Shown here piece by piece: positions 26,026 through 35,969 of a stretch of DNA of 64,000 nucleotides. Every line of letters starts with the position of its first letter. Position 1 is the stretch's first letter. A program made the translations under genes and the position numbers. Below the pieces are notes generated by a model. The model saw only the letters and a list, made by a program, of their open reading frames with translations. It was not told where the DNA came from and ran no database searches. This DNA comes from JBPBQZ01 sp050955105 (GTDB lineage Bacteria > Pseudomonadota > Gammaproteobacteria > Burkholderiales > Burkholderiaceae): the NCBI GenBank assembly GCA_050955105.1, contig JBPBQZ010000087.1:1-64000 (forward strand), written 5' to 3'.

Positions 26026-27204
26026 TAGTTTGCACCTGATGTGACGAAAAGCGGTTGATACGGACGCAGGACAAGATCTTTGTTCACCATGACTCGCATG
26101 GGGAAGCCAGGTCGCACGGTCAACGTCGGCTGCACGTCCAGGTTGCGTCGTGTGAGTTCCTGGCCGACATGATTGGCGCTGTCCTGAAGACTGTCTTGAA
26201 GCGCAACGACGACATCGGAACCGTCGCTGTGTCTGCCTGACGTTGCCAATTCGGAAGAAACGCCTAGCAACGACGAAACGGCAATGCCAGCTATGATTCG
26301 GCTCCAGTGCCGGTCCACACCGTCCTCAAGTCCCGCATATCCGGCTGAGTCGATACCGGGCAGTTTGTCGAGATCGACAGAGGATGTGTCGGGCATGATT
26401 AACCGAGTCCAAACGAGCAGGGCGCGCCGCTGCCCGAATGAGACCTTGCTGTCGTAGCGCCCGATCAACCGAGAACCCTGCGGAATGATCAGCGAACGGC
26501 CAGAGGCGGTGTCATAGACTGGTTCTGTGACCGTCGCGATCACTTGTCCTGGCAAGTCGGAATTGATGCCGGTTACCAATGCAGCCGAGATAACGGTACC
26601 GGCCATGACGGTGTACGGCGGCGCGCGAGGTTTGAGATCATTACGGCCGTGGGTAGCAGAGTCTTTGGTCCGCCGGGAGAAACGGTCATCTTCATCCCGA
26701 AGTTTCGGTGTCGCGGTCGAGGGATTCGTTGGCGACTCGCCGCGTGAATCATCGCTCAACGGTTCAAACGGATGACCAGAGCCACCGTGCTGGGTAAAAC
26801 CTCCATCGGTATCGGTAGATTCCCCCTGCGTCAATCTCGCCGATCCGCCGGTTCGAAAGAACACCGACGAGTGTGCAGCTGCGTCAGCATCACGCAGTCG
26901 GGCAATCGCCTCATCCGGCGTCGATTCGCCGGTTGAATAGCTCTCGCCATCGCGCGCCGCTCGTAGCATTGGCTCGCCCCAGTCGCCCGGTAGTGGGGCC
27001 CCGATCACCGGAACGCTTGCTGCAGCCAAGGTCGACGGATCGGGCCGCGCTACGACCTTCGAATAATCGGCGGGCAGCCGTTCGAGGTCTTCGCTCTTCG
27101 CAACGCGATCAACGTTGTAAAGCTCCGGCTGTCCTTCGGCGACGTGCAGGGGTCGCGGCCGCAGTCCCCACAGCGTCGCTCCAAATATCGCGAGTGCCAG
27201 CGAG
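26025..27204 (-). pseudogene. trbI: trbI (VirB10), 5' end lost by deletion
   Basis: Encodes most of the VirB10-like channel protein. The frame enters at about 27204 with the inner-membrane helix SLALAIFGATLWGLRP, then LYNVDRVAKSEDLERLPADY, a variable linker, VMAGTVISAALVTGINSDLPG, GSRLIGRYDSKVSFGQRR and the C-terminal RVMVNKDLVLRPYQP. The cytoplasmic N terminus and start codon are missing: upstream sequence is trbL in another frame. An internal ATG at 27029 could start only a helix-less product. Confidence 0.88.
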
Positions 27205-27339
27205 ACCTGCGAGGGTGACGTCGATAGTGAGCAGGGCGCTGCTCAGATGAGAAATCTCACTACCGAGCAAGCCGAATCCCGAATCGATATATCTTGAAAA
27301 AGTATCGAGAAAGCGATCGATGATGCCGGCGTCAACCAT
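27205..27339 (-). pseudogene. trbL: trbL (VirB6) 5' stub
   Basis: The first 45 or so residues of TrbL: GIIDRFLDTFSRYIDSGFGLL then LLTIDVTLAGL, where a full TrbL would continue with five more membrane helices. Directly after, the sequence becomes trbI, out of frame. The start is at 27339 or 27369; the latter overlaps the trbK stop region. About 90 percent of the gene is missing, together with trbF and trbG. Confidence 0.85.
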
Positions 27340-27352
27340 GACCTTCGTGCTC

Positions 27353-27601
27353 TCAGGAGTTGGCATCATCAGACCGCGACTTCTCGTCCGGCCGTTCGCC
27401 GAAGAAGCGACGCCGAAATGCTTCTCGGGCTGCCGTGCATACTTGATCGCTGACACTCGCTCGGTCGAGACGACATTTCTCCATGATTTGCCTGATTCGC
27501 GTCGGATTTGAGACGAGCGAATCTGCGGTATCGCTGGGAGCTCCTTGACCACAGGCCGCCAGGACCACCACGGAACAAAGCGCGATCGTTTTCCTTTTCA
27601 A
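27353..27601 (-). CDS. trbK: TrbK-like entry-exclusion lipoprotein
   Basis: An 82-aa lipoprotein: signal peptide IALCSVVVLAACG with lipobox LAAC, then TRIRQIMEKCRLDRA and CTAAREAFRRRFFG, the small conserved part of the TrbK family between trbJ and trbL. TrbK blocks entry of related elements into cells already carrying one. Gene position fits exactly. Confidence 0.8.
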   Translation of the reverse strand: MKRKTIALCSVVVLAACGQGAPSDTADSLVSNPTRIRQIMEKCRLDRASVSDQVCTAAREAFRRRFFGERPDEKSRSDDANS

Positions 27602-27612
27602 AATTCTTCTCC

Positions 27613-28353
27613 TTAATTGCCGTAAAAGTTGACCGGCTGTTGTTGATAAATCTGATCTTTGCGGTAGAAGCGCCGCCTGATTTCCCTGGCGCGCGCGTCC
27701 ACGGAGACGAGCCGAGCTTGTTCGAGTGCAAGGGCGCGGCCCTGGGTAATCTGCAACTGCTGTGCTTGAATCGTCTGTTGCGCCTGTAGCGCGAGCAGTT
27801 GATTGGTCGCCTGGGTTGCTTGCAGTTGACCGACCGCGGACTGACTGCGCTCGATCAGCCGTGTGAGCGTGGCCGCATCCCGGGACGAGTTCTGTGCAAC
27901 TTGCGCTTGCACCCGAGCAGCGGTGCGCAAGGCCTCTCGGGAGTTGCGTTCTTGTTCGCGAGCGGCGTTCGCCATCTGAACGCTAGTGGCCGCGCCGTCG
28001 TAGTCATCTGGGTAGAGGCGCGCGAACTGTTGGTCCATGCGCGACACCTCATATGCCAAGCCGCCCGCCTCCTGCATCAGGCGATCCGTTGTCGCGAGCG
28101 TCGTGCGCAGCTCCGCGAGCACGTTGAAATCGAGTCGCTTTAGATTGCGCCCTTGGTTAACGAGCATCAGCGCCTGGTTTTGTAGTTGCTGAACTTGGTG
28201 ATTGATCTGCTCAAGCATGCGCGTTGCCGTCAGCAGGTTCTGCTTGAAATTGTTTGGGTCGAAGACGACGAAGGCCTCTGCGGACGACGTCAAGGTGATT
28301 CCTGTCAAAGCTAAGACGACAGTAGCAACGGAAAAGCGAGTCTTACTTCTCAT
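27613..28353 (-). CDS. trbJ: TrbJ (VirB5-like) pilus-associated protein
   Basis: A 246-aa periplasmic protein with a signal peptide ending around SSAEAF, then VVFDPNNFKQNLLTATRMLEQI and long amphipathic helices rich in Gln, as in TrbJ. In mating-pair formation it is the minor pilin. It overlaps the end of trbE by 11 bp. Confidence 0.88.
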   Translation of the reverse strand: MRSKTRFSVATVVLALTGITLTSSAEAFVVFDPNNFKQNLLTATRMLEQINHQVQQLQNQALMLVNQGRNLKRLDFNVLAELRTTLATTDRLMQEAGGLAYEVSRMDQQFARLYPDDYDGAATSVQMANAAREQERNSREALRTAARVQAQVAQNSSRDAATLTRLIERSQSAVGQLQATQATNQLLALQAQQTIQAQQLQITQGRALALEQARLVSVDARAREIRRRFYRKDQIYQQQPVNFYGN

Positions 28354-30775
28354 GAGGCATCTCCTCGAAGCGGGGAAATTTGGCCAATAACCCGGCTGCC
28401 CATTGGATGCCGCGATGGTTTAGCCATGCTTCAGGGAATCCGGATGGCGACACCGCACTGAGTAACCGGCCAATGTGCTGCTGGTCCCCGGGTGTCGAGG
28501 CACCGGCAAATGCCAGGGCTACGGGTCCTAGATCCAGCTCGAATAGCCGATTGCCAAGACGCGAATGAAAGTAGTAGTCGCGCTTCGGCCGCGCATGGGC
28601 CACCATTTCGATTTGTCGGTCATTTAAGCCAAATTGCCGATACGTCGATCGGGCTTGTGGCTCCTGCGCGTGAGGATTTGGCAGAAAGATTCGGCTCGCG
28701 CAGCTGTCGACGATCGCCGGAGCGATGGTTGACTCAGCGATGTCGGATAGCGACTGCGTCGCAAAGATGACCGAGACGTTTTTCTTGCGCAGTGTTTTCA
28801 GCCATTGACGAATGCGTGCCGCAAATACTGGCTCGTCCAGAAACAACCACGCTTCGTCGAGTACCATCAGAGTCGGCGAGCCATCGAAACGCTGTTCGAG
28901 ACGGGCGAACAGATAGCCAAGTACCGCGAGCATCGCGGCCTTGCTTGGCATGAGCTCTTCCATCTCAAAAGCCTGTACTCGTGAATCGCTGAACTGCTCA
29001 AAGTCAGCGTCGAGCAGCTTGCCGTATGCGCCGCCGAGCAGGTAGGGTTGCAGCGCCTGCCGCAAGTGATTCGATTGCAGTAATGTCGAAAGACCGGTCA
29101 GCGTGCGCTGCTCTGTCGGAGCGGCCGACAGACTCAATAATGCGGACCAGATCGCATCCTTTTCGGCGGGACTGACATTGACGCCTTCGTATATCAGCCT
29201 CGCTTCAAGCCATTCGGCAGACCAGGCCCGATAAGCTTCATCATCGATTCCCGCCAAAGGCTGGAAGGCTAGATCGCCGTCAGTGGTGAGTGCGTGATGC
29301 TGGCCGCCGAGGCCGAGAACCGTGCAGCGCATCGATCGGCCTGTCTTGAAAACAAAGACTTGCGAGCGCGGATAGCGGCGAAATTGCATGACAAGCGTCG
29401 CGAGCAGCACCGATTTGCCCATGCCGGTCGGTCCAACGACCAAGGTGTGGCCGACATCGCCAACATGTGTCACCAGTCGGAATGGTGTCGAGCCGTCGGT
29501 ACGTGTGACCAACAGCGGCGGTCCGTCTAGATGTGCGTTTCGTTCAGGACCGGCCCAGATTGCCGAAACTGGCATCAGGTGCGCAAGATTCAGCGTTGAG
29601 ACGATCGGCTGGCGGACATTTGCATAGACGTTGCCTGGTATCGAGGCGAGCCACGCCTCGACAGCATTCAACGTCTCAGGAATCGTCACGAACCCGCGAC
29701 TCTGAACTACGCGTTCGACGGCGAGCAGCTTTTCTTCTGCTGTCGCGCTATCAATATCTGAGACAGTGACGGTTGCAGTCAAATAACCGAATGCGATCTG
29801 ATCACTGCCCAGTTCCTGTAGGGCGGCATCGGCATCTGTCGATTTGTTCGCCGCATCGTTATCTACCAAAGGGCTTTCTTGTTGAAAGACGGTTTCACGT
29901 AAGAGCGCAACCACGCTTTTGCGCTTCGCAAACCATTGGCGGCGCAAGCGTCGCAGTTCGCCTTCCGCATCGGACTTGTCGAGCGCGATGAAGCGGGTAA
30001 CCCACCGATATGCGAAACCCAATCGATTCAAGTCATCCAGTAGGCCAGGCCAAGTGGATGTTGGGAACCCTTTGACCGTCAGCACCCGAAGATGCTGCTT
30101 GCCGAGCCGCGGCGAGATCCCGCCGGTCAGTGGTTCATCGGCGAGCAGTGCGTCGAGGTAGAAAGGTTGTTCAGGGACAGTCACACGAATTCGCGTGCTG
30201 GATATCGTGCCGTGTAAGTAACTCAGCGTTGCTTGGTCGTCGAGCCAATTCATCTCTGGCAGTGCGCTGCCGAGCAGGCCAGACATACGCTCGCTTTCAG
30301 CGATGAACACTTGTAATCGCTCTCGCCAATCCACACCGCGCACGGTTGTGTTCTCATACAAAAGAGCTGCAGCATGCGCCTTCGATTCTTCTGGTGGTTG
30401 ATAGAGCAGCGTGAGGTAATAAACGCTCTCAAAATGACGACCGCGTTGCTCGAAGAGCGAGCGACGTTCTTCGTCGACAAGCCAGGAGAGAGGCTCGGGA
30501 AACGAAGATGTCGGATAGCTAGTCGCTTCGTGCCGTTCCGCTTCGATAAACAGCGCCCAGCCGGACCCACACCGACGGAGTGCGTTGTTCAACCGCGCGG
30601 CGGTCGCGACGAGTTCACCTTCAGTGGAACTCTCCAGATCTGGACCCCGAAAGCGTGCCGTCCGTTGAAAGGAACCATCTTTATTCAGTACGACGCCCGG
30701 GGCGACTAAACCGGCCCAAGGCAGCCAATCGGCTAGCGACGTCGGACGTTTGCGGTATTCATTCAGGTTAAGCAT
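28343..30775 (-). CDS. trbE: TrbE (VirB4) conjugation ATPase
   Basis: An 810-aa VirB4-type ATPase that powers pilus assembly and substrate transfer at the inner membrane. Begins MLNLNEYRKRPTSLADWLPW; Walker A VVGPTGMGKSVLLATL around the middle, Walker B LMVLDEAWLFLD and SVIFATQSLSDI follow. I placed the start at 30775; the open frame runs further upstream through trbD and trbC but that stretch is antisense-like. The gene appears intact. Confidence 0.92.
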   Translation of the reverse strand: MLNLNEYRKRPTSLADWLPWAGLVAPGVVLNKDGSFQRTARFRGPDLESSTEGELVATAARLNNALRRCGSGWALFIEAERHEATSYPTSSFPEPLSWLVDEERRSLFEQRGRHFESVYYLTLLYQPPEESKAHAAALLYENTTVRGVDWRERLQVFIAESERMSGLLGSALPEMNWLDDQATLSYLHGTISSTRIRVTVPEQPFYLDALLADEPLTGGISPRLGKQHLRVLTVKGFPTSTWPGLLDDLNRLGFAYRWVTRFIALDKSDAEGELRRLRRQWFAKRKSVVALLRETVFQQESPLVDNDAANKSTDADAALQELGSDQIAFGYLTATVTVSDIDSATAEEKLLAVERVVQSRGFVTIPETLNAVEAWLASIPGNVYANVRQPIVSTLNLAHLMPVSAIWAGPERNAHLDGPPLLVTRTDGSTPFRLVTHVGDVGHTLVVGPTGMGKSVLLATLVMQFRRYPRSQVFVFKTGRSMRCTVLGLGGQHHALTTDGDLAFQPLAGIDDEAYRAWSAEWLEARLIYEGVNVSPAEKDAIWSALLSLSAAPTEQRTLTGLSTLLQSNHLRQALQPYLLGGAYGKLLDADFEQFSDSRVQAFEMEELMPSKAAMLAVLGYLFARLEQRFDGSPTLMVLDEAWLFLDEPVFAARIRQWLKTLRKKNVSVIFATQSLSDIAESTIAPAIVDSCASRIFLPNPHAQEPQARSTYRQFGLNDRQIEMVAHARPKRDYYFHSRLGNRLFELDLGPVALAFAGASTPGDQQHIGRLLSAVSPSGFPEAWLNHRGIQWAAGLLAKFPRFEEMPHEK

Positions 30776-30795
30776 TGTCTGTTCGAACTTTCGGC

Positions 30796-31077
30796 TTATA
30801 CGTCCAGCAACGACGGGTATTTGATGTGTCGCGCGAAGACACTCATAAAGTCGGTGTCGACGCGCGTGGCCCATACGGCTAGCGAATGACCGACCAGCCA
30901 AAGCACGGCACCAGGAAGCCAGAGTTGCAAGCCCAGCCCCACCGCGGCAGCCAAGGTGCCATTGACGATTGCGACCGTTCTTGGGACGCCGGCCAGCAGC
31001 ACAGGTTCGGTCAGGGAACGGTGCAAGGGCGCTTCGAAGCCCGGAGCGATATCTGCCGTTGTCGTGGCATCCATCAA
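30796..31077 (-). CDS. trbD: TrbD (VirB3-like)
   Basis: A 93-aa inner-membrane protein with APLHRSLTEPVLLAGVPR, one or two hydrophobic helices and VDTDFMSVFARHIKY near the C terminus, typical of TrbD. It overlaps trbC by 4 bp and lies 20 bp before trbE. Confidence 0.9.
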   Translation of the reverse strand: MMDATTTADIAPGFEAPLHRSLTEPVLLAGVPRTVAIVNGTLAAAVGLGLQLWLPGAVLWLVGHSLAVWATRVDTDFMSVFARHIKYPSLLDV

Positions 31078-31421
31078 AGCAACGCTCCGCCAGCGAAACC
31101 GAAGAAAGAGAGGAAAAATGACGAAGCGGCGAATGCGATAGAAAGACCAAAAACGATCTGTACCAACTTGCGGAAGCCGCCGCTGGTATCGCCGAAGGCA
31201 AGCGCCAATCCCGTCGTGATGATGATGATCACCGCGACGATGCGAGCGACGGGTCCTTGAATTGATTCAAGTACTGCTTCCAGCGGCGCTTCCCAAGGCA
31301 TGTTCGAGCCGGCCGCCCGCGCGGCAGGAACAATCGCAAGACACAGCAGGATGGCGATTGCCGAGGACGATGTGACAAACGAGGTGGCGGCACGATGATG
31401 TGTGCGACGATTCAAGCTCAT
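31074..31421 (-). CDS. trbC: TrbC (VirB2-like) pilin
   Basis: A 115-aa prepilin: long signal peptide up to ARAAGS, MPWEAPLEAVLESIQGPVAR, then two hydrophobic segments separated by DTSGGFRKLV. It would be processed to the major conjugative pilin. 11 bp separate it from trbB. Confidence 0.9.
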   Translation of the reverse strand: MSLNRRTHHRAATSFVTSSSAIAILLCLAIVPAARAAGSNMPWEAPLEAVLESIQGPVARIVAVIIIITTGLALAFGDTSGGFRKLVQIVFGLSIAFAASSFFLSFFGFAGGALL

Positions 31422-31432
31422 TGAGCGTTTCC

Positions 31433-32443
31433 TTAGAAAGCGTGGATAGAAGATGGGGAGCGGTCAGAGTTCGAGGCAGCGACCATAGCGTCGTCCAATT
31501 CGTAGCCATCGGAGCACGATCCCGTGACGCGCGATATGGCCTTAACCCGCCGAACGCGGCCTCGGCCTGAGAGAAAAACCACGACGTTGATTGCATCGGC
31601 GATCAGAGCTCTCGGCGCTGTCAACGCGACCTCAAGTATTAGCTGTTCAAGCCGAAGCAAAGCGCCGTGAGCCGAGTTGGCGTGAATGGTGGCGACGCCA
31701 CCTGGATGACCGGTGCCCCAAGCCTTGATGAGATCGAGTGCTTCGCCGCCGCGCACTTCACCGATCACGATGCGATCCGGACGAAAGCGGAGCGTTGAAC
31801 GCACGAGTTCGGACATCGTGACGACGCCGGCCGCCGTACGTAGCGGGACGTGGTCGAGTGCGGCGCACCGCAGTTCGACCGTATCTTCGATCAGTAAAAC
31901 TCGGTCACCGGTCGTCGCAATCTCGTCTAGCAGTGCATTGGCAAGAGTGGTTTTGCCGCTACTGGTACCGCCAGCAATTAGGATATTGAGACGTGAGCGA
32001 ATTGCCTGTCGCAAAAAGCCGGCTTGCGCCCCAGACAAGATGCCGTCCGCTACATAGTCGTCCAGGCGAACCGCTCTGATTGCGCGTTTGCGTATGGCAA
32101 ATGCCGGGCCGGACGCGACGGGAGGTAACGCTCCTTCGAAGCGTTCCCCAGTTTCAGGAAGTTCCGCTGTGATGATTGGCTTGCCCGCGTGAACTTCGGC
32201 GTGCACGTGTGCGGAGACAAGTCGAATGATTCGTTCACCATCGCTGGCAGAGAGCCGAACATCAAGCGCCGAAAGTCCGGTGGAGAGGCGGTCTACCCAA
32301 AGCGATCCATCGGGGTTGAGCATCACTTCCACGACATCCGGGTCGTCAAGTGCCTGGGCAATGGTGGGGCCCATCGCGGTACGCAACATCCGCACTCGCC
32401 GTTCAAGTGTCGCAACGCCTGCGTTAGTTGTTGTAGTGATCAT
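31433..32443 (-). CDS. trbB: TrbB (VirB11) ATPase
   Basis: A 336-aa hexameric secretion ATPase. Walker A IAGGTSSGKTTLANALL, RVLLIEDTVELR, the Asp/Glu region DRIVIGEVRGGEALDLIKAWGTGHPGG and TIHANSAHGALLRLEQL are in order. It overlaps copG by 4 bp and appears intact. Confidence 0.92.
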   Translation of the reverse strand: MITTTTNAGVATLERRVRMLRTAMGPTIAQALDDPDVVEVMLNPDGSLWVDRLSTGLSALDVRLSASDGERIIRLVSAHVHAEVHAGKPIITAELPETGERFEGALPPVASGPAFAIRKRAIRAVRLDDYVADGILSGAQAGFLRQAIRSRLNILIAGGTSSGKTTLANALLDEIATTGDRVLLIEDTVELRCAALDHVPLRTAAGVVTMSELVRSTLRFRPDRIVIGEVRGGEALDLIKAWGTGHPGGVATIHANSAHGALLRLEQLILEVALTAPRALIADAINVVVFLSGRGRVRRVKAISRVTGSCSDGYELDDAMVAASNSDRSPSSIHAF

Positions 32444-32919
32444 GCTGCATCTCCTTGTGCGGATTCATGGGACGAATCCGTCGTTTGGTCTCTCGTAGAT
32501 GGTTTGGACGGTTGCGGATAAACCTCTTCGCGTACCGACGTAGCCAGTCCTGGTCCGCGCGCAAGTTGCCGCACCAGGTGTTCCACGAACTGCGCATAGC
32601 GCGCGCGGCCCTGTGCGCGGGCAGCGTCTTGATGTGATTCCGGTACGGGAATGCTGACGGTGAGGAAATAGCGAACAAAGAGCCCAATCGTTTCAATCAG
32701 AATGTGCTGATCGCGCTCCAGTCCGTCGAATTGCCGCGATAGGCGGTCCAGTCGACGCATGAGGACCGCTTCGCGCTGATCGCCCCCTTCTGGAAGCAGC
32801 CAGGAGGCGAGCGCGGCCGCGAGAATGGAAGATTTCGAGACACCTTTCATTGCGGCGACCTGTTCCAGGCGCCTCGCATGCTCCGGTTCCAAATAAATAT
32901 TGAGACGGGTTCGGGTCAT
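32440..32919 (-). CDS. CopG-type ribbon-helix-helix regulator
   Basis: A 159-aa protein whose first 45 residues (RLNIYLEPEHARRLEQVAAMKGVSKSSILAAAL) form a ribbon-helix-helix DNA-binding unit, followed by a helical region with two hydrophobic residue runs. In this ICE family it sits between traG and trbB and probably represses the transfer operon. Both neighbouring genes overlap it by 4 bp. Confidence 0.85.
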   Translation of the reverse strand: MTRTRLNIYLEPEHARRLEQVAAMKGVSKSSILAAALASWLLPEGGDQREAVLMRRLDRLSRQFDGLERDQHILIETIGLFVRYFLTVSIPVPESHQDAARAQGRARYAQFVEHLVRQLARGPGLATSVREEVYPQPSKPSTRDQTTDSSHESAQGDAA

Positions 32920-34922
32920 AGCGGAAGGTCGTCAATAACGTTGAAGTTGCTAGATGCGTTCGACGAGCTTTGGTCGGGATGTTTGGCGGCTGTTTTGCAC
33001 GGCTTCTTTGTCGACAGGTCGTCGTCCAAATACGTCGGGTCGCAGCGTGCGGAGTCGGAAGTAAAAGCAACTCCGTCGCTAAACTCTTCGCCCTCGGTTT
33101 CCGTGATGTCGGCATCGATATCTGCTCCGTTCGCCGCATCGGATTGAACCAATGTCGGTTCTGGAGGACGGGATCGCTCGCTCCAGTCATCAGAGCGCCG
33201 AGCTGGCACATCGCGATAGGGACCGTCTGCTAGCGACGGTGGAGCGCAGACTCGTTCACGGAATGCGGCATCGGTGAAGTAGCGGATTTTCTTGGCCCTC
33301 ACAGGTGGATGCCCTGACACCATGACAACCTCATCGCTGGCGGGCAGTTGCATGACTTCGCCCGGCGTAAGCAGCGGACGCGCTGATTCCTGCCGCGTCT
33401 CCATCAAATGGCCGAGCCAGGGTGCCAAGCGGTGTCCGGCGTAGTTGCGTTGCACGCGTACGTCGGTGCCCGTTCCTAGAGCATCGGAAACACGCTTTGC
33501 GGTGCGTTCATCGTTGGTCGCGAACGTCACGCGGACATGGCAGTTATCGAGAATCGAGTGATTCGAGCCGTAGGCGCGATCGATCTGATTGAGCGACTGA
33601 GCGATCAGGAAGCTTCGCAGGCCATAACCCGCCATGAAGGCAAGCGCACTCTCGAAAAAATCGAGTCGTCCAAGCGCCGGAAATTCATCGAGCATCAGTA
33701 GCAAGCGATGACGTCGATCGATGCCATCAGCGCCATCGAGTGACTCGGTCAATCGGCGGCCGATCTGATTGAGCACCAAACGGATCAGCGGCTTTGTGCG
33801 GCTGATATCTGAGGGCGGGACCACCAGATAGAGAGAGACAGGGCTTTTTGCGGAAACGAGATCTGCGATTCGCCAGTCGCAGCGCGAGGTGACGTCGGCT
33901 ACGGTAGGATCGCGATAGAGTCCCAAAAAGCTCATCGCGGTCGACAACACGCCAGAACGTTCGTTGTCGCTTTTGTTCAAGACCTCCCGGGCGGCCGATG
34001 TCACGACCGGGTGAGGACGGTCGCCGAGATGCGGCGTCGTCATCATTTGGCTAAGCGTTGACTCGAAGGTATTCGCAGGATCCGAGAAGAAATTGGCGAC
34101 GCCGCGTAGCGTCTTGTCCGCTCCGGCGTACAGAACGTGCAGGATTGCGCCGACCAGGAGCGCATGACTGGTCTTCTCCCAGTGATTGCGCCGTTCCAAT
34201 GCCCCTTCGGGGTCGACCAGAATGTCTGCGATATTCTGGACGTCACGGACTTCATGCGTTCCCTGTCTAACTTCCAGTAGCGGGTTGTAGCGCGCCGAAC
34301 GCAGGTCGGTTGGATTGAACAGTAGGCAATGCGAGAAACGCGAACGCCAGCCGGCGGTCAACTGCCAGTTTTCACCCTTGATGTCGTGGATCACGGCGGA
34401 GCCTGGCCACGTAAGTAGCGTTGGCACGACCAGTCCGACGCCTTTTCCGGAGCGCGTCGGTGCAAACGCCATGACGTGTTCCGGACCGTCGTGACGCAGA
34501 TACACAGATTGGTTACGTTCGATGAGTTGGCCGAGGAACACACCTTCAGGCCGGGTTAGTCCGGCCGAACGGACCTCTCGGCGAGACGCCCAGTGCGATG
34601 AGCCGTAGGTGGTGGCGCGCAGTGATTGCCGGCCGCGCCACAGTGAACTACCGAGCGCGACTGCAATGGCTATCGGTCCGGTAGACGCCGCGATGACACC
34701 GCCGCGAGCAAACACGGCAGGCGCATAGGCATCGAATTTGTACCACCAGTCGAACAGTGCCCAGGGATAGTAGACAGCGTGGCCGGCGGCCCAGAACCAG
34801 GGCTGACCAAGGCGTGACTGAAAATCCAGCGCAGCCGCAGTCCATTGGGTCGCGCCCCATACGCCGCAACCGACCACCCCGCAAATAGCAGCTACTTGAC
34901 CTAGATGCACGCCAGACGGCAT
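32916..34922 (-). CDS. traG: TraG/VirD4-type coupling protein
   Basis: A 668-aa type IV coupling protein that links the relaxosome to the channel. N-terminal membrane helices, Walker A APTRSGKGVGLVVP, VIHDIKGENW, Walker B LLLMLDEFPALG and FLIAQSLNQI are present. The C-terminal 110 residues are acidic and variable. The gene is uninterrupted. The 289 bp upstream of it hold no supported gene. Confidence 0.92.
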   Translation of the reverse strand: MPSGVHLGQVAAICGVVGCGVWGATQWTAAALDFQSRLGQPWFWAAGHAVYYPWALFDWWYKFDAYAPAVFARGGVIAASTGPIAIAVALGSSLWRGRQSLRATTYGSSHWASRREVRSAGLTRPEGVFLGQLIERNQSVYLRHDGPEHVMAFAPTRSGKGVGLVVPTLLTWPGSAVIHDIKGENWQLTAGWRSRFSHCLLFNPTDLRSARYNPLLEVRQGTHEVRDVQNIADILVDPEGALERRNHWEKTSHALLVGAILHVLYAGADKTLRGVANFFSDPANTFESTLSQMMTTPHLGDRPHPVVTSAAREVLNKSDNERSGVLSTAMSFLGLYRDPTVADVTSRCDWRIADLVSAKSPVSLYLVVPPSDISRTKPLIRLVLNQIGRRLTESLDGADGIDRRHRLLLMLDEFPALGRLDFFESALAFMAGYGLRSFLIAQSLNQIDRAYGSNHSILDNCHVRVTFATNDERTAKRVSDALGTGTDVRVQRNYAGHRLAPWLGHLMETRQESARPLLTPGEVMQLPASDEVVMVSGHPPVRAKKIRYFTDAAFRERVCAPPSLADGPYRDVPARRSDDWSERSRPPEPTLVQSDAANGADIDADITETEGEEFSDGVAFTSDSARCDPTYLDDDLSTKKPCKTAAKHPDQSSSNASSNFNVIDDLPL

Positions 34923-35211
34923 TGCTCCTCCCGCTTACTTCAATGGCGCACGTGGCTTGAATCAGTGCGTTCGGAAAGCGGGAAGTCTGGCGGCACGTCC
35001 GATTCTGACCAACCCGCTGGGTACAAGCCGGGCGTAGCAAGCGGGTGAAGCGCCAGTCGCGAGGCAATGGCGACTCGCCGTCAACCACGCTGAAATGCTT
35101 AACGGCATCCTCACGAAGGTCGGCGACGTGTCTTGCCAGCAAGTGTTACAGCCGTCGAGCGATGGAGAAACAAGAAAGTCGGACGGATTTAGCTAAGCTG
35201 TATGGGGGAAG

Positions 35212-35907
35212 TTAAACGGAAGTGCTTTTCAGTAACTCGCGATAACCGCAAACCATTGAATGGCGTGCGGCGCGAACCAATCGTCGGACTCGTGCGCGGA
35301 GGTCACTGTCGGGGTGCCACCCCGTCAGAACTTCGTCTGCGCCAAATAAAGCTTCCGCAACTTGTTTAAGTGATGCACCGGCCAAGCTGGCATCGAGAGC
35401 TTGCAAAGCGTGCATGTGGAAGAGGGCGCTTCTGTCGGGGCGCTCGCGGGCGCCCCAGCCGTCGGCGACGCTGCTGGCTAGAGATCGCTGATGCTTCATC
35501 AAAAGCTTCCAGACTCGGCTCATGCAGCGGCCGGCGGGAATCGAGTACGCGAAGGGTACATTCCACGCAACATCTCGTGTCAACGCGAACCGGACGGTCG
35601 AGGCACAAAGGTCACTGGTCAGCAGCAGGCGAGCGCCGTCATGAAGCAGATGCTTTTTGCCGGGTATGCGCCAAAGATCGAAGGTATCCGCTTCACTATG
35701 GGCGTCCGATAGCGCGTGTATTTCGACGATCGACGGAGATGGAGTCGTCCACATCGGACGCGCATCTAATGCGTCGAGATAAGGGCTTTCGAAGGCGTGA
35801 AGACCCCATCGTTCAGGTGATTGTCTTGCGTCGGCCACGGCGTGCCAGTCATGCTGGTAATCGGGATTGCGCCGGAGGTACTCCCAAGCGAGGGAAAGCT
35901 GGTCCAA
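35212..35907 (-). CDS. DUF2285-domain protein, probably frameshifted at its N terminus
   Basis: A 231-aa frame starting MDQLSLAWEYLRRNPDYQ and ending with a DUF2285 domain (LKQVAEALFGADEVLTGWHPDSDLRARVRRLV). Related proteins begin about 20 residues earlier with DWRs..YxYV-type sequence; here SAGYLYVVHL is in frame upstream but the preceding RKRIITDWRR from a GTG at 35969 is in another frame. So the natural start is separated by a frameshift near 35935. Such proteins are putative regulators of ICEs. Confidence 0.65.
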   Translation of the reverse strand: MDQLSLAWEYLRRNPDYQHDWHAVADARQSPERWGLHAFESPYLDALDARPMWTTPSPSIVEIHALSDAHSEADTFDLWRIPGKKHLLHDGARLLLTSDLCASTVRFALTRDVAWNVPFAYSIPAGRCMSRVWKLLMKHQRSLASSVADGWGARERPDRSALFHMHALQALDASLAGASLKQVAEALFGADEVLTGWHPDSDLRARVRRLVRAARHSMVCGYRELLKSTSV

Positions 35908-35969
35908 GTGGACAACGTAAAGGTAACCCGCTGACGGCGCCAGTCGGTGATGATGCGCTTTCTCACGAC

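Noticed and set aside
26025..27552. trbL-trbI as a functional fusion protein
   Set aside because: The two parts are in different frames across the junction, so no continuous product is made.
30776..31201. Long upstream extension of the trbE frame
   Set aside because: It covers trbD and trbC, which are real genes; TrbE normally begins at the MLNLNEYRK position.
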